This document shows positions 1-12,269 of a stretch of 64,000 bases of DNA, in pieces. A model generated the notes under the pieces. It made no database searches. It was not told the origin of the DNA and was given only the letters and a program-made list of their open reading frames with translations. A program made the position numbers and the translations under genes. Origin of the DNA: Palaemon carinicauda (taxonomy: Eukaryota > Arthropoda > Malacostraca > Decapoda > Palaemonidae); assembly GCF_036898095.1 (NCBI RefSeq), contig NC_090751.1, positions 78,608,437 to 78,672,436 on the forward strand. Direction: 5' to 3'. How positions within the stretch are numbered: position 1 is the first letter of the stretch; every line of letters begins with the position of its first letter.

Positions 1-2
1 TG

Positions 3-176
3 TATTGCCGCTTTCATTTTGCTGAATTGTTATCTTTTGTAGATGCACCTTTAGCTACTAATAATGCAGCATATACGACTTTAGCCAACATTCTATTGAA
101 AGCTCAGGTTCTCAATATAAGTGACAAAGAAAAGGCTGTGAGATGCCTCAGGAGGCAAGAAAAGCTCTCCATCTAG
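3..176 (+). CDS. Possible C-terminal end of an unknown protein, cut by the window edge
   Basis: An open frame enters from the left edge and runs 57 codons to a TAG at 174-176. The peptide has balanced composition and no low complexity; it includes the stretch AELLSFVDAP and ends in a basic tail, LRRQEKLSI. I do not recognise the family. The frame is short and has no visible start, so it may be chance or part of a transposon protein. Its stop codon overlaps the stop of the convergent minus-strand ORF within a CTAG palindrome. Confidence 0.3.
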   Translation, partial: YCRFHFAELLSFVDAPLATNNAAYTTLANILLKAQVLNISDKEKAVRCLRRQEKLSI

Positions 177-634
177 CGATGCATATCAGTGTATTGAGCA
201 GTTATCATATCCATAAAACCAGACATCTGTTGTTGTACATTTACCTTCATCTCTTCTATGTTGATGCTTAGTCTCGTCATGTCATCCCTGGATTGCCTGG
301 CCCATGAACCATTGGGATTTGCAGTCTCGACACATCTTGGACATTTATAAATGATGTTCCTGCTTTTTGAAAGAGTACTTGTACCATCCCTTAAATTAGA
401 GCAAGCTACTTCATCATGGTACCATCTTCGGCATTCATCGCATTGTATCCCATCAGCGACATAGGACTCACAGTGCCCACACATGCCATGATTGCCCAAG
501 TCATCACATTCTTCATAAGCTGCTGCCATTATATTTTCCTCTTTTCCTTGGAGTACTGTGTCGATTTCAGTCACAAATAGATCGAAATCATTCACGGGAT
601 TAAGTTTTACTTTTCGTTTTCTAGAGAAGGGCAT
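173..634 (-). CDS. PHD-finger protein, probably ORF1 (or a fragment) of a non-LTR retrotransposon
   Basis: The 153-residue frame starts at the ATG at 632-634. It shows a complete C4HC3 PHD-type zinc finger: Cys52, Cys55, Cys65, Cys68, His73, Cys78, Cys98 and Cys101, with the aromatic WYH at the expected place. The N-terminus is basic (SRKRKVK). The last 35 residues have heptad-like hydrophobics and could form a short coiled coil. PHD finger plus coiled coil is common in ORF1 of CR1/L2-type LINEs, where ORF1 binds RNA. The frame is shorter than full ORF1 proteins and no matching ORF2 lies next to it, so it is likely a truncated element. A small host PHD protein cannot be excluded, but no introns or host context are visible. 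Confidence 0.5.
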   Translation of the reverse strand: MPFSRKRKVKLNPVNDFDLFVTEIDTVLQGKEENIMAAAYEECDDLGNHGMCGHCESYVADGIQCDECRRWYHDEVACSNLRDGTSTLSKSRNIIYKCPRCVETANPNGSWARQSRDDMTRLSINIEEMKVNVQQQMSGFMDMITAQYTDMHR

Positions 635-885
635 ATTAAGTCGTTTTTCAATGACTTTTCAAGTAGCCCCGCCCCAACACAAAAATGCTGGGTCAGGCCT
701 TTCACTACAGACCTCACATACAAGGAAACCACTGATTTTTAGCACTATATTTCACTAATATCAATACTAGCAAACACCCACAAAGAGATTTTTCATAGTA
801 TAAACAACGTGATACACAATGATTCCGTTTAAAGCCAGATTCGATACAGAGCATTGAAACACACGTCCACACCCACGGACGACTA
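635..885. other. Intergenic, nothing recognised
   Basis: No supported gene or repeat is visible here. The short frames are not protein-like. Confidence 0.4.
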
Positions 886-1345
886 CACAGTGTATGAATT
901 CTTTGGTCTTTTGGATCTATAAAATGATGGAACTCCCGCCTAGCAAAGACAATTTCATAGGTTACAATATTCATATCAGAACCTCCGATAGCCTCTTGGT
1001 TGTATAGCTTATTTACTGTAACCGCTGAAAAAAAAGATATACCAACTAACCCTTGTCTTTGATGACCATTTTAGGGTACTGTTTATCTTGCCGTGACTAG
1101 AACTATATATAGAAATTATTTACAAATAGAGCAGTTAAACAAGATGGTAAGTTCCCTTAAATAAGCTAGCACTATAATTACCGATTCCTTTTTTTTTTCT
1201 TCTTTTGTGTAGGTAGCCTACAAAGCTACCACAATAAAGGACTTTTTCTCCTTGTCATAATGTAAAAAGGTAACATGCAATTATCACACAAAAACACCAG
1301 TCTGTATAATACTGTGAGATTTCAAATACTCCAAGAAGTTAGATT
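886..1345 (+). repeat. Left arm of a long inverted repeat
   Basis: This segment matches, in reverse complement, 10876-10604 followed by 7411-7205, with scattered substitutions and small indels. The match starts near the shared gtgtatgaattc and ends near a motif reading aagttagattta here. This arm holds a single uninterrupted TTAA at 1157-1160. The right arm is split at exactly that point by a 3.2-kb element. Coding on either strand is not evident. Confidence 0.85.
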
Positions 1346-2408
1346 TATTTGATAATATAGTTACTTTTTAATAACTATTCAGTGATAGGTTCAAATCATG
1401 TAAAATTTAGCTTGTAACTTTGAGTTTTCGTCATGCTAGGTTGATAACAAGGTCATGACAAATTATTGTGCATGGGGTTTTTGCAATCCCGTTTTAAATA
1501 ATTTGACTGCTACGGTGCATGGTATCCTTAAGCATTTTTCCACCATTGATTTTTTATATCTCTAAAAAGAGAATTTAAGTAAAATTTAATGAGCTACTGT
1601 AACGGGTCCCTTAGACTGCCAGGCTCAAGGAATCGAGGACCATTTCTCTTCATGCCTTGGCCTTGAACTAACAGAAACACACATAAAACATGTTTTCTAT
1701 GGAAAATATAATGATTTCCTGAATAATTTTTCTAAATAAATGATAAAAAATCTATTTTTGTATCAGAGCATAAAAAAGGATTCAATTAAAGAAATAAAAG
1801 AATGCATTATAAGAACTGGAACCTATGGGGGAGTTTCTTCACTGTCAAATCTTACAGTTCAAAGGCTGCTGTTAACCTTAAATTTTGATACTAAAATATG
1901 CGGTGTCTCAGAAATTTCTACTTATAAGTTTTATGTATTTCCATTTACCTACCATATGGGCTTTTTTTAGGATTATGGTCCTCAAAATAATATTGTTTAA
2001 TATATGATATTTTTGCTTTAGCGTAACTGGAGATTTATGTTTGTTAATTTTGAATAAAGAAAGCAGTGAAGATTACATCATGGCCTGTATAATCGAAACC
2101 TACCCTGGTCAAGATGGTCATATCAGATCTGTGAAGGTACACACCTCTGACAAAATATACGATCCCATTAACCATCTCATCCCCTTTGGAGTTAAATATC
2201 GCATTTTCCTATATCACTGAAATGAGTTAAGGTGGCACTGACGGGGTCCTTATGACTGACCAGGTTCCAAATCCTCCTTCTGATGTCCCTGATACCTCTC
2301 AAGATAAAGATTTTTCTGATAAAGCCATTCTGCATCATAAACCTGATCCTGTGCTCTCTTGAGGTTAACCTCGTAGAAGCGTGGCACATAAAGCCCGTGC
2401 CCTGTTCT
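1346..2408. other. AT-rich spacer with one diverged direct repeat
   Basis: No gene is recognised. About 1415-1510 resembles 6828-6912 in the same orientation (shared gagttttcgt, ataacaaggtc and tgcaatcc), which indicates an old dispersed repeat. Everything else is unassigned. Confidence 0.4.
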
Positions 2409-2695
2409 AGGAAGTGCTTTAAGCCCTGTCATCAGGATCAAGCATGCCCGACGGGCAAACAATGATACCAGGGCACAATAGCTAGTGAAAATGAGGGTTG
2501 ATGACGTCAGAAGCGGGAAACCAAAAGGCAGGGATCTTGCAACACTGTATAATGTCAGATCCATAACTGTGGTTTTCCCGCTTCTGACGTCATTACCCTC
2601 ATTCTTACCAACTATCGTTGTCTGGTATCACTGTTTGCTCGTCGGGCATGCTCGATCATGTGGACAGGGCTTTAGATTAGTAAAACCGCTTCCTT
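2409..2695. repeat. Foldback (hairpin) element with arms of about 100 bp
   Basis: The left arm (about 2420-2522) and right arm (about 2571-2673) are imperfect reverse complements separated by about 48 bp. Shared landmarks are gcatgcccgac, gataccag and tgacgtcagaagcggg, each mirrored on the other side. No coding potential and no clear target duplication are visible. This fits a miniature foldback or MITE-like repeat. The TGACGTCA inside each arm is itself palindromic and resembles a CRE site, which may be coincidental. Confidence 0.75.
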
Positions 2696-5336
2696 AATCC
2701 ACTCACCCTCATTTTGTACACCCCCTTCTCTCACGCTTTTACTTGGTATGGTGTGAAATTTTTTTTCATGCTTTGATTTAGTTACTCCTATTATTCCAAT
2801 TTTTTATTTTTTATGTTATTCCCTGAGTTTTGCACACCACAATTTTACTTTGTTTCCTTAGTAACCTTCATTCCATATACCCTTATTAATCATTTCTTAT
2901 ACCTTTGCTATTCATTTCAGCTGACGTGTTCATCATTCCCCATTTACTGTCTTACATTTCATCCCCGCACTCCTCTTTAGATAATATTGTCTCATCTTCT
3001 TGAGCTCTGATATGTACGTTTTAGCAATAAAAAGTGCTGATGATTTGAAGGACACTGAGTTGTGTAGTATTCTGTTCATTAATACTCATGTAACATTGGA
3101 CGTTTTAAGTAACTCGTTAATTTGCATACTTCATTAATTTTAGCTAGTAATTATTTACGTATCTGTACCCATTCATAAGTCTGATTAGCTAGGATTGTTA
3201 ACAGTCATAGCCGTTGAAGGCCACTCAATTCTTTTGTTAGTATTAAAAATTCTTATGCTAGACTGTAGGATTTTGTTCTATTTATTTTCTCCTGTAGCTG
3301 CAAGAATACTCCTTGCATTTATATCAGCAGCAATCAGCCCTTTGGGAAGAACAAAATTAGAGAACCATATTTTGCCCTGTTGATCTTTCCTAAGGCTCAA
3401 TAACGGGAAGCTTCAACGGCCCAATTCAAGTCGTGACCCAGTTGCGGCAGGTTAATAATGGTTGATAGGCGGTAATTTATGGTGACCAGAAGTCCCAAGA
3501 ATGGTTTCCTTTCAACGGGTGACAGTTAAGGGTCTTGACATTAGTTTCCTTCAACAGGCGCCTGACTTTGCTTGTTGTTGGGAAAAGGGGCATTCATTAT
3601 TTCTTACAGTTCGTGTGGTCCTTTATACAGCTGTTTCAACCTTGACCTCTTGTTGACCCAACTGGTGCCTGACTCGCTTGTTAAATCCGGGCATCCTTTC
3701 CGTTGCTTTAATTTCGTGAGGTTAATCATGAATTTAAAATGAAGTTTCTGAACCCGTGTTTCTCAATAAGATATGATTAAGGTGAGTTTTATGTTTTATT
3801 GAGAAGAAACGTTATCGATGTCAATCCCATTTTGTATTGCTCTATAGTATCGCCTCCCAGTAGTCCTCAGAACGATTAACGTTTACGGTACTGATCCCCG
3901 TAAAGCATTTCTCTTCACTGTCTCTTGTTAAAGTACTCTGTCTCATCCCACTTGATTTGGGTTTACTGCTCTATTCCCTGAGTAGTGTAGAAACATCAAG
4001 GGGATATTGGGGTTGACAGTCCCAATATATCTTTGGACTTGAGCGTGTGTAAGGTTAGCAAACCGTGTTTTCTCTAGTTCTGGTTTGTTGAATGCAAGAG
4101 TATTGGTGCTCTATTCCTCCACACCCAGGTCTGGAAATCAGATCGGGGAGGCTTTACTGAAATTATTTGCCACATTCTTTTGTAAGGGTCATTTCCTCCA
4201 AATTTCTTATTGTACCGATTTTTATTTTCTATTTATAAATCCTTCCTGCTCTTCCATAGTATTTGTAGTTATGGTTATAGTTATATAATTTACATTGGCA
4301 CCCCTAAAAGCACTTGAATGTATTGTAGTTCTAATCTATTGGCTGTGTGTATATAACATTGAGGCATACAGCATAATAATATCACTATTTACCGTATCTA
4401 AACAACTCTGTTATGCTGTTAACTTGCATTTTGTTTATTAAAATTTAGTGTTTTTTTAACAATTGGAGTGTCGATTACCATAACTCATAACTATTTAAGT
4501 TATCATGTCAATATTTGTGTAGAGAACATTGGCTATTTCTGGACATTATTATCTCATAGGTTTCTTATTCAAAACGAATAGAAGTCTAAGCTAAGCCTCT
4601 TGGTTTCGTTTGTTCAACATTAAGGTATACAATACATTATCCCAATGTTTCAATTATGATATATTCATGAAAGAATAGGATAGAGACGTTTCATTGACTT
4701 ACTCAATGCAGTCAAAAGTTCAGTATTTCACACATCTCGATAATCTCTTTAATAAGAATGCCAGAATGAAAAGGTGATATATTTGGTTGGTGGTTTGAGA
4801 ATATTTTTGGAAGATCTTTTCTAATCAGTTCGAAACTAATATGTTTTATCATAACCTTTTGGTTACATGTTGTTAACATCGTGTAATTCAATAAAACCAC
4901 TAATATTTTAATTATGACATTCATGATAATAGTGTACGGTACCAACGTACCTCCTGGATATTAATTCTGAAAGAAGGAAATTGAAATTAAACCAATGTCT
5001 AATATTCAAACAGATGTTTGGACACAAAACATTACAATTCCCACCTTGTTTTATTTATAATTTTCAAAATTTTCAGAAATATTTCTTTAATTAGAGCATT
5101 AGTATTGAAATATGATATACGTTGTTACCTCAGTCATATTTCCTACCTTAGTTGCATAGGGAATAAATTTCAATTCAAAACAGGCCTTTCAGTTAGAGCG
5201 ATATCCAAGTCCTAATGTTATAAGCCTATACTGCTAGCTCATTAGTAGATTGTGTACATAGTTGGGTCATATGATGTAATCATGCCTTCCCATTTGGAAT
5301 CAGTGATAGAGATAGTTTAGGTTTGAACCACTGTGT
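2696..5336. other. AT-rich region without recognisable genes
   Basis: Only short frames with unconvincing composition occur. I see no repeat structure, RNA gene or transposon domain. Confidence 0.4.
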
Positions 5337-6620
5337 TTAGAATATAGAAGCTGCTAACGTTAAATGGTAACCAAAGACAGGTATAGGTTCGAACAATATA
5401 AGACATATGGCTATACGTACTTGCTCTACTTTGACAGCTGCTTTTAGTCTTGGGGCCGCATATTTAAAGGCTCTGGAGCCTACAGTAGATATATATCTAG
5501 GTTCCCATCGTTTGAAGCCATCTGTAACTATTCTTGTGGTGACACGATTTGTTGGCTGCGCAATATGTAGCAATTCTCTTAAGTATTTTGGATGACTGAT
5601 TTTGATAACTTGGTGGGTTATTGTACATATTTCAAATTCAATTCTCGATTTTTTTCGGCAGACAGTGTAAATCAATTGGAATAGGGTGACCGTTTCTCTA
5701 AGAGGAACACCTTTTACTAGTCTTGCTCTTCTGTTTATTGTGTTTTGTAATTTCTTAAGGTGCACTTTTGGTAAACTGTAATAGATGAAGTTGCAGTAGT
5801 CAATAACACAGTTTATCACATTTTTTTTTTACAGAAATTCCATCTATGTACTTTCTTAAAACGCAATATTTCTTAGATGATGAACAGCAGTTTTTATTAC
5901 ATTATTTATTAGGGCATTGAGAAAAAGGATACAGTTAAGAAATACAACTAGATCTCTAGATATCGGCACTGGGTCATTATATGTGTTCATTTGAATATCA
6001 CCCATGTTTCTCACGCTGTTTCTCTAACCCACCACCATGAATTTCGTTTTGTTCTCATTTAATTTTAGTTGTATAAATGTCATCCATTCTCTAACACTAT
6101 CAAGGATTTGATTCACAGTTTCAGTTGTGTTATATATATAATTTATGGAGAAGTAAAATTGTCTGTCATCCCCATATAGTTTGAAGTTAACAACATGCCT
6201 TTTTAGTATTTCCGATAGACCTATAGTGTAGAGGCAGAATAAGATTAGGCCAAGAACACTCCCCTGGGGTACCCCTCTGTTGAAGGGTTCATATGATGAA
6301 TAAGAGTTTTCAATTTTTACACAGTAATTTCTACTAACTAAGTAGTCTTTCAGGTATTCAAAATCTTGATCTAAAACGCCAATGGACCGTAGATCATTTA
6401 GTAGCAGTTCATGCACAACTGTATCAAAAGCAGCACTGAGATCGGGCAATATTAAAATACCACATATATTTTCATCCATCATTCCCAGCATATCATTTCC
6501 AACAGAGTAGATAGCTGTCTCCATAGAGTATAGTTTTGTGTAAGCAGATTGGTTGTCAGGCAAAGCTTCTATCACTTCTAAGTAACCTACTTGTTGTTCA
6601 GGAATTACGTATTCATGCAC
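5337..6620 (-). pseudogene. L2/CR1-like LINE reverse transcriptase, 5'-truncated and broken
   Basis: The first frame (6620 to 6024) carries reverse transcriptase motifs in order: LPDLSAAFDTV (motif A), RGVPQGSVLG (motif B) and LYGDDRQFY (motif C, with the catalytic Asp pair intact). It ends at a TAG at 6024-6026, after which LINE-like sequence continues in the same frame. A second frame (5819 to 5337) is the region downstream of RT, with a DYCNFIYYSLP motif typical of CR1/L2/jockey ORF2 C-termini. The upstream endonuclease is absent, as expected from 5' truncation during target-primed reverse transcription. The copy is dead. Clade assignment between L2 and CR1 is by motif resemblance only. 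Confidence 0.8.
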
Positions 6621-7204
6621 TCTTGAAAAAAAAATATATGTTCGGAGGAGGTTTTATATGAGCCTAATTCTTGGTAGTCCAGTGCATTTCTCAGATTTAG
6701 GAAACTTACATTCATCAATGTTTTCATTTGCCATTCTCATTATTATTTCGGCTCGACTAGAAAAGTTTCTCTCTTCAATTACTCCAGATATTGGCATAGG
6801 ATCGATCGCACAGTTTTAACTTTTCGAGTTTTCGTATGGCTAGGTTAATAACAAGGTCGTGCCAATGTCCTGTGTGTGGGGTTTCTGCAATCCACTTTTA
6901 ATTGCACGTTTTGGGGTTTCTTGTCAGGTCTCGTTGACTTTAGTTTTGATGGGCCCATGCCAACAAGAGATTTAAATTTGGTTAATAGTATACAAAAGGT
7001 CTGCCCAGATCACTCTCCTGGCCTCAAATAAAGCAATTAGAACTGTTCGCCTGGCTTACCTAAGATTGGTCTGACTGTTTACTTCTCTCATACCCAAGCC
7101 TCCTGATAGAAACAACGTTGAGATTTTCGTATTTTTTTTTTAAATGTTCATAATGATTACTGTCTCTGTAAAGTACAATGGGTGTGAATGCGCCCATTTT
7201 TTAT
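6621..7204. other. Spacer, possibly LINE remnant plus a diverged repeat
   Basis: The region upstream of the LINE frame may contain more of the decayed LINE. About 6828-6912 is the direct partner of 1415-1510. No intact gene is seen. Confidence 0.4.
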
Positions 7205-7411
7205 GTCTAAATGTTTCAACAAATAAATCTAACTTCTTGGAGTATTTGAAATCACACAATTTTATACAGAATGGTGTTTTTGTGCGATAATTGCATGTTA
7301 TCTTTTTACATTATAACAAGAAGAAAAATTTCTTTTATTGTGTTAGCTTTGTAGGCTACCTACACAAAAGAAGAAAAAAAAAGAAATCGGTAATTATAGT
7401 GCTAGCTTATT
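7205..7411 (-). repeat. Right arm of the long inverted repeat, inner part
   Basis: Reverse complement of about 1157-1345 of the left arm. It stops at the TTAA (7411-7414) where the TTAA element begins. Confidence 0.85.
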
Positions 7412-7414
7412 TAA

Positions 7415-10400
7415 CCCTGGATAGGTACGCTCCTCGGACACCCCTTTAAGGGTATACTCGGACGCGAACGACCCCGACGCCAAAAAAAATTCTTGAAAAA
7501 TCAGTTTTTGCAGTAACCTCCTTTTTTCTTTTGACAAAAGAAATTTCAATGAATGCTTAAAACAACTGTAAAAATAAATACTACTCATCTGCAGAAAAAC
7601 TATTTATTATAAATATTTTAAAAAATTAAGTAGAAAAAAAAGACCTGACATAAAAATTCATAAAAAAAAAAGTTTATACATATATACACAAATCCTTTTA
7701 GGAATTGATTCTTGAATGTTTAGGACACATCTTGATGTATTTTGGATGAAGTCAGACCCATGGAGGTGAAGATCTGAAATGAGAAAAAAAGAGTAACTTT
7801 TTTTGGCCAAAAAAATTTGTCCAAATTTCATGAATTTTTTTGGGTACCCAAATGAAATAGGAAGTGGCTAATTTTTTTAGGGAATAAACATATGTTATCC
7901 TAAAATAGAAATATGTAAAAAAATCTTCATTATTTTGTAAATTACATTTATATCAGGGGCCATATCTAAAGGTAATTTTTTGAGTACTTAAAAATTTCGT
8001 AAAAAAATACATATATTTAATATATAATATGATATTTATGCAGGTAAAAATATACCAAAATATCAAAAATTCTATAGGGAACAAGAATATATATAGATAG
8101 GGCAGCTTACGCTTCGGATATGTCCACAAAATGGCCGCCAACCACACTGACTCAGACTCCCTAATCTGCCACTTGAAATGTAGGAAGGGTATGTCAATTT
8201 CAAGGTGTTATTTACTAATCTAATTATTATTGGATATGCATAAAAATTGTATGGTGGGTTGCTGGATAATTGTCGATTATTTTACGACTATAAAATTGAA
8301 ATTCTGACCCAAAAAAATTTTTTTGAAGGGAAATAAAATCGAAAAAAAAATGTAAAACAATATAATATTTTAGCTAAAAAAATTTGATGATATTCAATAA
8401 AAAAAAAAGCAAAAAAAATTTTCCGACAAATAAACATCTAGAGGAATCATTACTCTGTGATAGTTCCTTAGTACGTAGTAATTTTGAAAGAATTGGGAAA
8501 AAACGAAAAAATAGCAATCACCGGAAAATCGAACACATACCTATATATACGCCATATCTGGCTAAAAAAAAGATAGGCATGGGTAGCCAGATCATCTAGA
8601 AACACTTTCCAACACTATAAAAATATAAGTTTTGCGACACTACTTGCCAATTCCTTACGGTAACATGACTAAGCAAAAAAATGCAAAACAAATAAAAAGG
8701 GGCACTCGCGGAAAAATGGCTAACATTCTAATATACGGCATTTCAGAAAAAAAAAATTCAGCCACGTGCTAGGCAAACCATCAAGGCACATTTTCCGACA
8801 AATAAACATCTAAATGAATCATTACTCTGTGATAGTTCCTTAGTACGTAGTAATTTTGAAAGAAATGGGAAAAAACGAAAAAATGGCAATCACAGGAAAA
8901 TCGAACACATACCTATATATACGCCATATCTGGCTAAAAAAAAAAAAGATAGGCATGGGTAGCCAGATCATCTAGAAACACTTTCCAACACTATAAAATT
9001 ATAAGTTTTGCGACACTACTTGCCAATTCCTTACGGTAACATGACTAAGCAAAAAAATGCAAAACAAATAAAAAGGGGCACTCATGGAAAACTGGCCATT
9101 CTAATATACGGCTTTTCAGAAAAAAAAAAATTCAGCCACGTGCTAGGCAAACCATCAAGGCACATTTTCCGACAAATAAACATATAAATGAATCATTACT
9201 CTGTGATAGTTCCTTAGTACGTAGTAATTTTGAAAGAAATGGGAAAAAACGAAAAAATGGCAATCACAGGAAAATCGAACACATACTTATATATACGCCA
9301 TATCTGGCTAAAAAAAAAATAGGCATGGGAAGCCAGATCATCTAGAAACACTTTCCAACACTATAAAAATATAAGTTTTGCGACACTACTTGCCAATTCC
9401 TTACGGTAACATGACTAAGCAAAAAAAAGCAAAACAAATAAAAAGGGGCACTCGCGGAAAAATGCCCAACATTCTAATATACGGCATCTCAGATAAAAAA
9501 AAAGACATGCACGTGTTAGCCCAACCATCAAGGCACACTTTCTAACACATAAACATGAAAAAAAATCAATATTATACGGCAATTCCTTACTACGTAGTAA
9601 ATTTTTACAAATATTGAAAAAAAAACAGAAATTGGCAACCGCAGTTAAATACCCAATATACCAATAACTACGTCGTATCTGACAAAAACAAAATCACGCA
9701 TGGGTAGCCAGATCATCTAGACACACTTTCCAACACTAAAAAAGCAAAAGTTTTACGACACTATTTCGCAATATCTTACGGAAAAATGACTTGGCAAAAA
9801 AATGAAAAAAAATGAAAAAGGGGTACTCGCGGTAAAATGCCCGACATTCTAATATACGGCATCTCAGATAAAAAAAAAAAGACATGCACGTGTTAGCCCA
9901 ACCATCAAGGCACACTTTCTAACACATAAACATGAAAAAAAAATGAATAATATACGGCAATTCCTTACTACGTAGTAATTTTTACAAATATTGAAAAAAA
10001 AACAGAAATTGGTAACCGCAGTTAAATACCCAATATACCAATAACTACGTCGTATCTGACAAAAACAAAGTCATGCATGGGTAGCCAGATCATCTAGACA
10101 CACTTTCCAACACTAAACAAGCAAAAGTTTTACGGCACTATTTGGCAATATCTTACGGAAAAATGACTTGGCAAAAAAATGAAAAAAAATGAAAAAGGGG
10201 CACTCGCGGTAAAATGGTCCTCGTGGTGATGAACGACATTTTAACTAAAAAAAAAATCCTGCACATGGTAGCCAAACAATCCACCAAGACTTTCCACAAC
10301 TGATAACCTATACAAGTTGCACCATTCTACGACAATTTCATAATACGTAATAACTTTGATAATTATGCAAACTACCTTAGAAGGGTAAACTAGGTCGCGC

Positions 10401-10599
10401 TCGACCCCGACGCGTCTCAGAAATCGGGGAAGGAGTACAGCTACAGCAATACACATCTGGACACTACTAGAGCGTGTAGGGGAGACACCTCCTGCAGGTC
10501 GATCACCCACAAATTCAGTCACGGGGGTGAGTCACGTGAGAAAAACCTGTTTTTTTTTGACGCTCGGGGTCGCGAACGACCCATCGTACCTATCCAGGG
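7415..10599. mobile_element. Non-autonomous piggyBac-like TTAA element, 3185 bp
   Basis: The element is bounded by TTAA at 7411-7414 and 10600-10603. It has inverted termini CCCTGGATAGGTACG on both ends, plus subterminal GC-rich motifs (GCGAACGACCCCGA on the left, gggtcgcgaacgaccc on the right). TTAA duplication and a CCC start are hallmarks of the piggyBac superfamily. No transposase frame is visible; the 93-residue minus frame at 10241-10522 is not protein-like enough to claim. The interior is AT-rich at 7480-8400 and then a tandem array. The unoccupied site survives in the paralogous left arm at 1157-1160, which proves the boundaries. Superfamily assignment rests on termini alone. Confidence 0.8.
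8419..10265. repeat. Tandem array with a 373-bp unit that is itself a dimer, inside the TTAA element
   Basis: Unit starts (after gcacat/gcacac) lie at 8419, 8791, 9165, 9538 and about 9915, giving periods of 372, 374, 373 and 377. A degenerate sixth unit starts near 10265. Units 1-3 resemble each other most, and units 4-5 form a second subgroup. Each unit has two related halves of about 186 bp: one has acatttccgacaaataaac-like then cttagtacgtagtaa, the other has cactttccaacactataaa then ccttacggtaacatgac. The small frames in it are by-products of the array. Confidence 0.9.
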
Positions 10600-10603
10600 T
10601 TAA

Positions 10604-10876
10604 GGGAACTTACCATCTTGTTTAACTGCTCTATTTGTAAATAATTTCTCTATATAGTTCTAGTCACGACAAGATAAACAGTACCCTAAAGTGGTCATCA
10701 AAGACAAGGGTTAGTTGGTATATCTTTTTTTCAGCGGTTACAGTAAATAAGCTATACAACCAAGAGGCTATCGGAGATTTTGATATGAATATTGTAACCT
10801 ATAAAATTTTCTTTGCTAGGCAGGCGTTCCATCATTTTATAGATCCAAAAGACCAAAGAATTCATACACTGTGTAT
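10604..10876 (-). repeat. Right arm of the long inverted repeat, outer part
   Basis: Reverse complement of about 886-1156. It resumes directly after the TTAA at 10600-10603, continuing the arm that breaks at 7411. Confidence 0.85.
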
Positions 10877-11599
10877 CGAACGACAGTAGAAGACCGTTAA
10901 GGAATGGTCGAGGAGGCTTAAATGGGGGATGAATATTTTTTTCAAGATTTAGAAGTAATTTTTCTCGATACATATCCTCTCAATCTCCTTTAACACTTTT
11001 TTTTTTTTTGGGGGGGGGGACTATATAGACCACAAGGAAATCATCCCCGACCTCCTGCTTTTGACTCCGAAGAAGAATCTGCCAATTCTTTAGACAATTA
11101 AGGCAAGATAACAGTTTCACTTTTGTATACATTGTATTTATGTGAGGTTAGAATATCGTCATGGAATATTATGTAAATCCATAATAAATCATTCATCATT
11201 GCTTGATCACTTTTCACAATTCTCTCTATTCAATTACAGGGACCATGCAAGCCTCCACCAATCCCTCAATTGTCAACCCTGACCATAAATTTGTCATATA
11301 TGCTTTTTTTTTTTTGTTGCTTACGGTAACTTTATTCCCTACGGAAATGTTCTCCGTTATGTTTATGTTACATTTATTTGAGTTTGGGGGAGGTTAGGTT
11401 ATTGTCTTGAAATCATATGGAAAACCATTACAAATTATAAACCCTACATGGTCATCTTTCATTGATACTTTATACCATTACAGAATCCATGCAAGTATAT
11501 ACCCGTTTTCTATCACCTAGATTTTGCAGTCTCTCCGATCTTTTATTTTTTAGATTGGTTCACGTTAGATTATGGGAGTGTCTACCAAACTTCAAACCC
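10877..11599. other. Unassigned spacer
   Basis: It contains a homopolymer T/G tract (about 10998-11019) and no recognisable gene or repeat. Confidence 0.4.
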
Positions 11600-11957
11600 T
11601 TGCAGTGGCTACTTTCCTCTTCGTAAGGCTAGAAGAGACTCTCTAGCCATGGTAAGCAGCTCTTCCAGGAGTAAGACACCTCAAAATCAAACCATTGTTC
11701 TCTAGTCTTGGGTAATGCCATAGCCTCTGTACCATGGTCTTGTACTGTCTTGGGTTACAGTTTTCTTGCTTGAGGGTACACTTAGGCACACTATTCTATT
11801 TAATTTTTATTCCTCTTTTTTTGTTAAAAATTTTTATAGTTTATATAGGAGATTTTTATTTTGATGATGTTACTCTTCCTCAAATATTTTATCTTTCCTT
11901 GTTTCCTTTCCTCACTGGGCCATTTTCCCTGTTTGAGCTCCTGTAGCTTAGCAAGTA
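11600..11957 (+). mobile_element. 3' end of a LINE-like repeat (untranslated tail), plus strand
   Basis: Motifs such as agtcttgggtaatgccatag, tcactgggccattttccctg and gtagcttagcaagtaa lead into a CAATAA/AAT microsatellite. I remember this tail, ending in TAA repeats, as very abundant in decapod crustacean sequence. That is memory, not a search. No coding sequence remains, so it is a strongly 5'-truncated copy. It faces the 3' end of the minus-strand LINE at 12277-15450. Confidence 0.6.

Positions 11958-12269
<312 letters not shown>

Noticed and set aside
714..974. An 86-residue minus frame in the left inverted-repeat arm
   Set aside because: The frame is not preserved in the other arm (10752-10973), so it is not under coding constraint.
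8384..8599. Lys/Asn-rich 71-residue frame
   Set aside because: It lies in the tandem array and is not open in the other units.
8419..10265. CRISPR-like regular spacing
   Set aside because: The units are whole 373-bp tandem repeats with no unique spacers, in a eukaryotic transposon.
10241..10522. A 93-residue minus frame near the right end of the TTAA element as a transposase remnant
   Set aside because: No recognisable piggyBac catalytic or Cys-rich motif; it overlaps the terminal region and tandem array.
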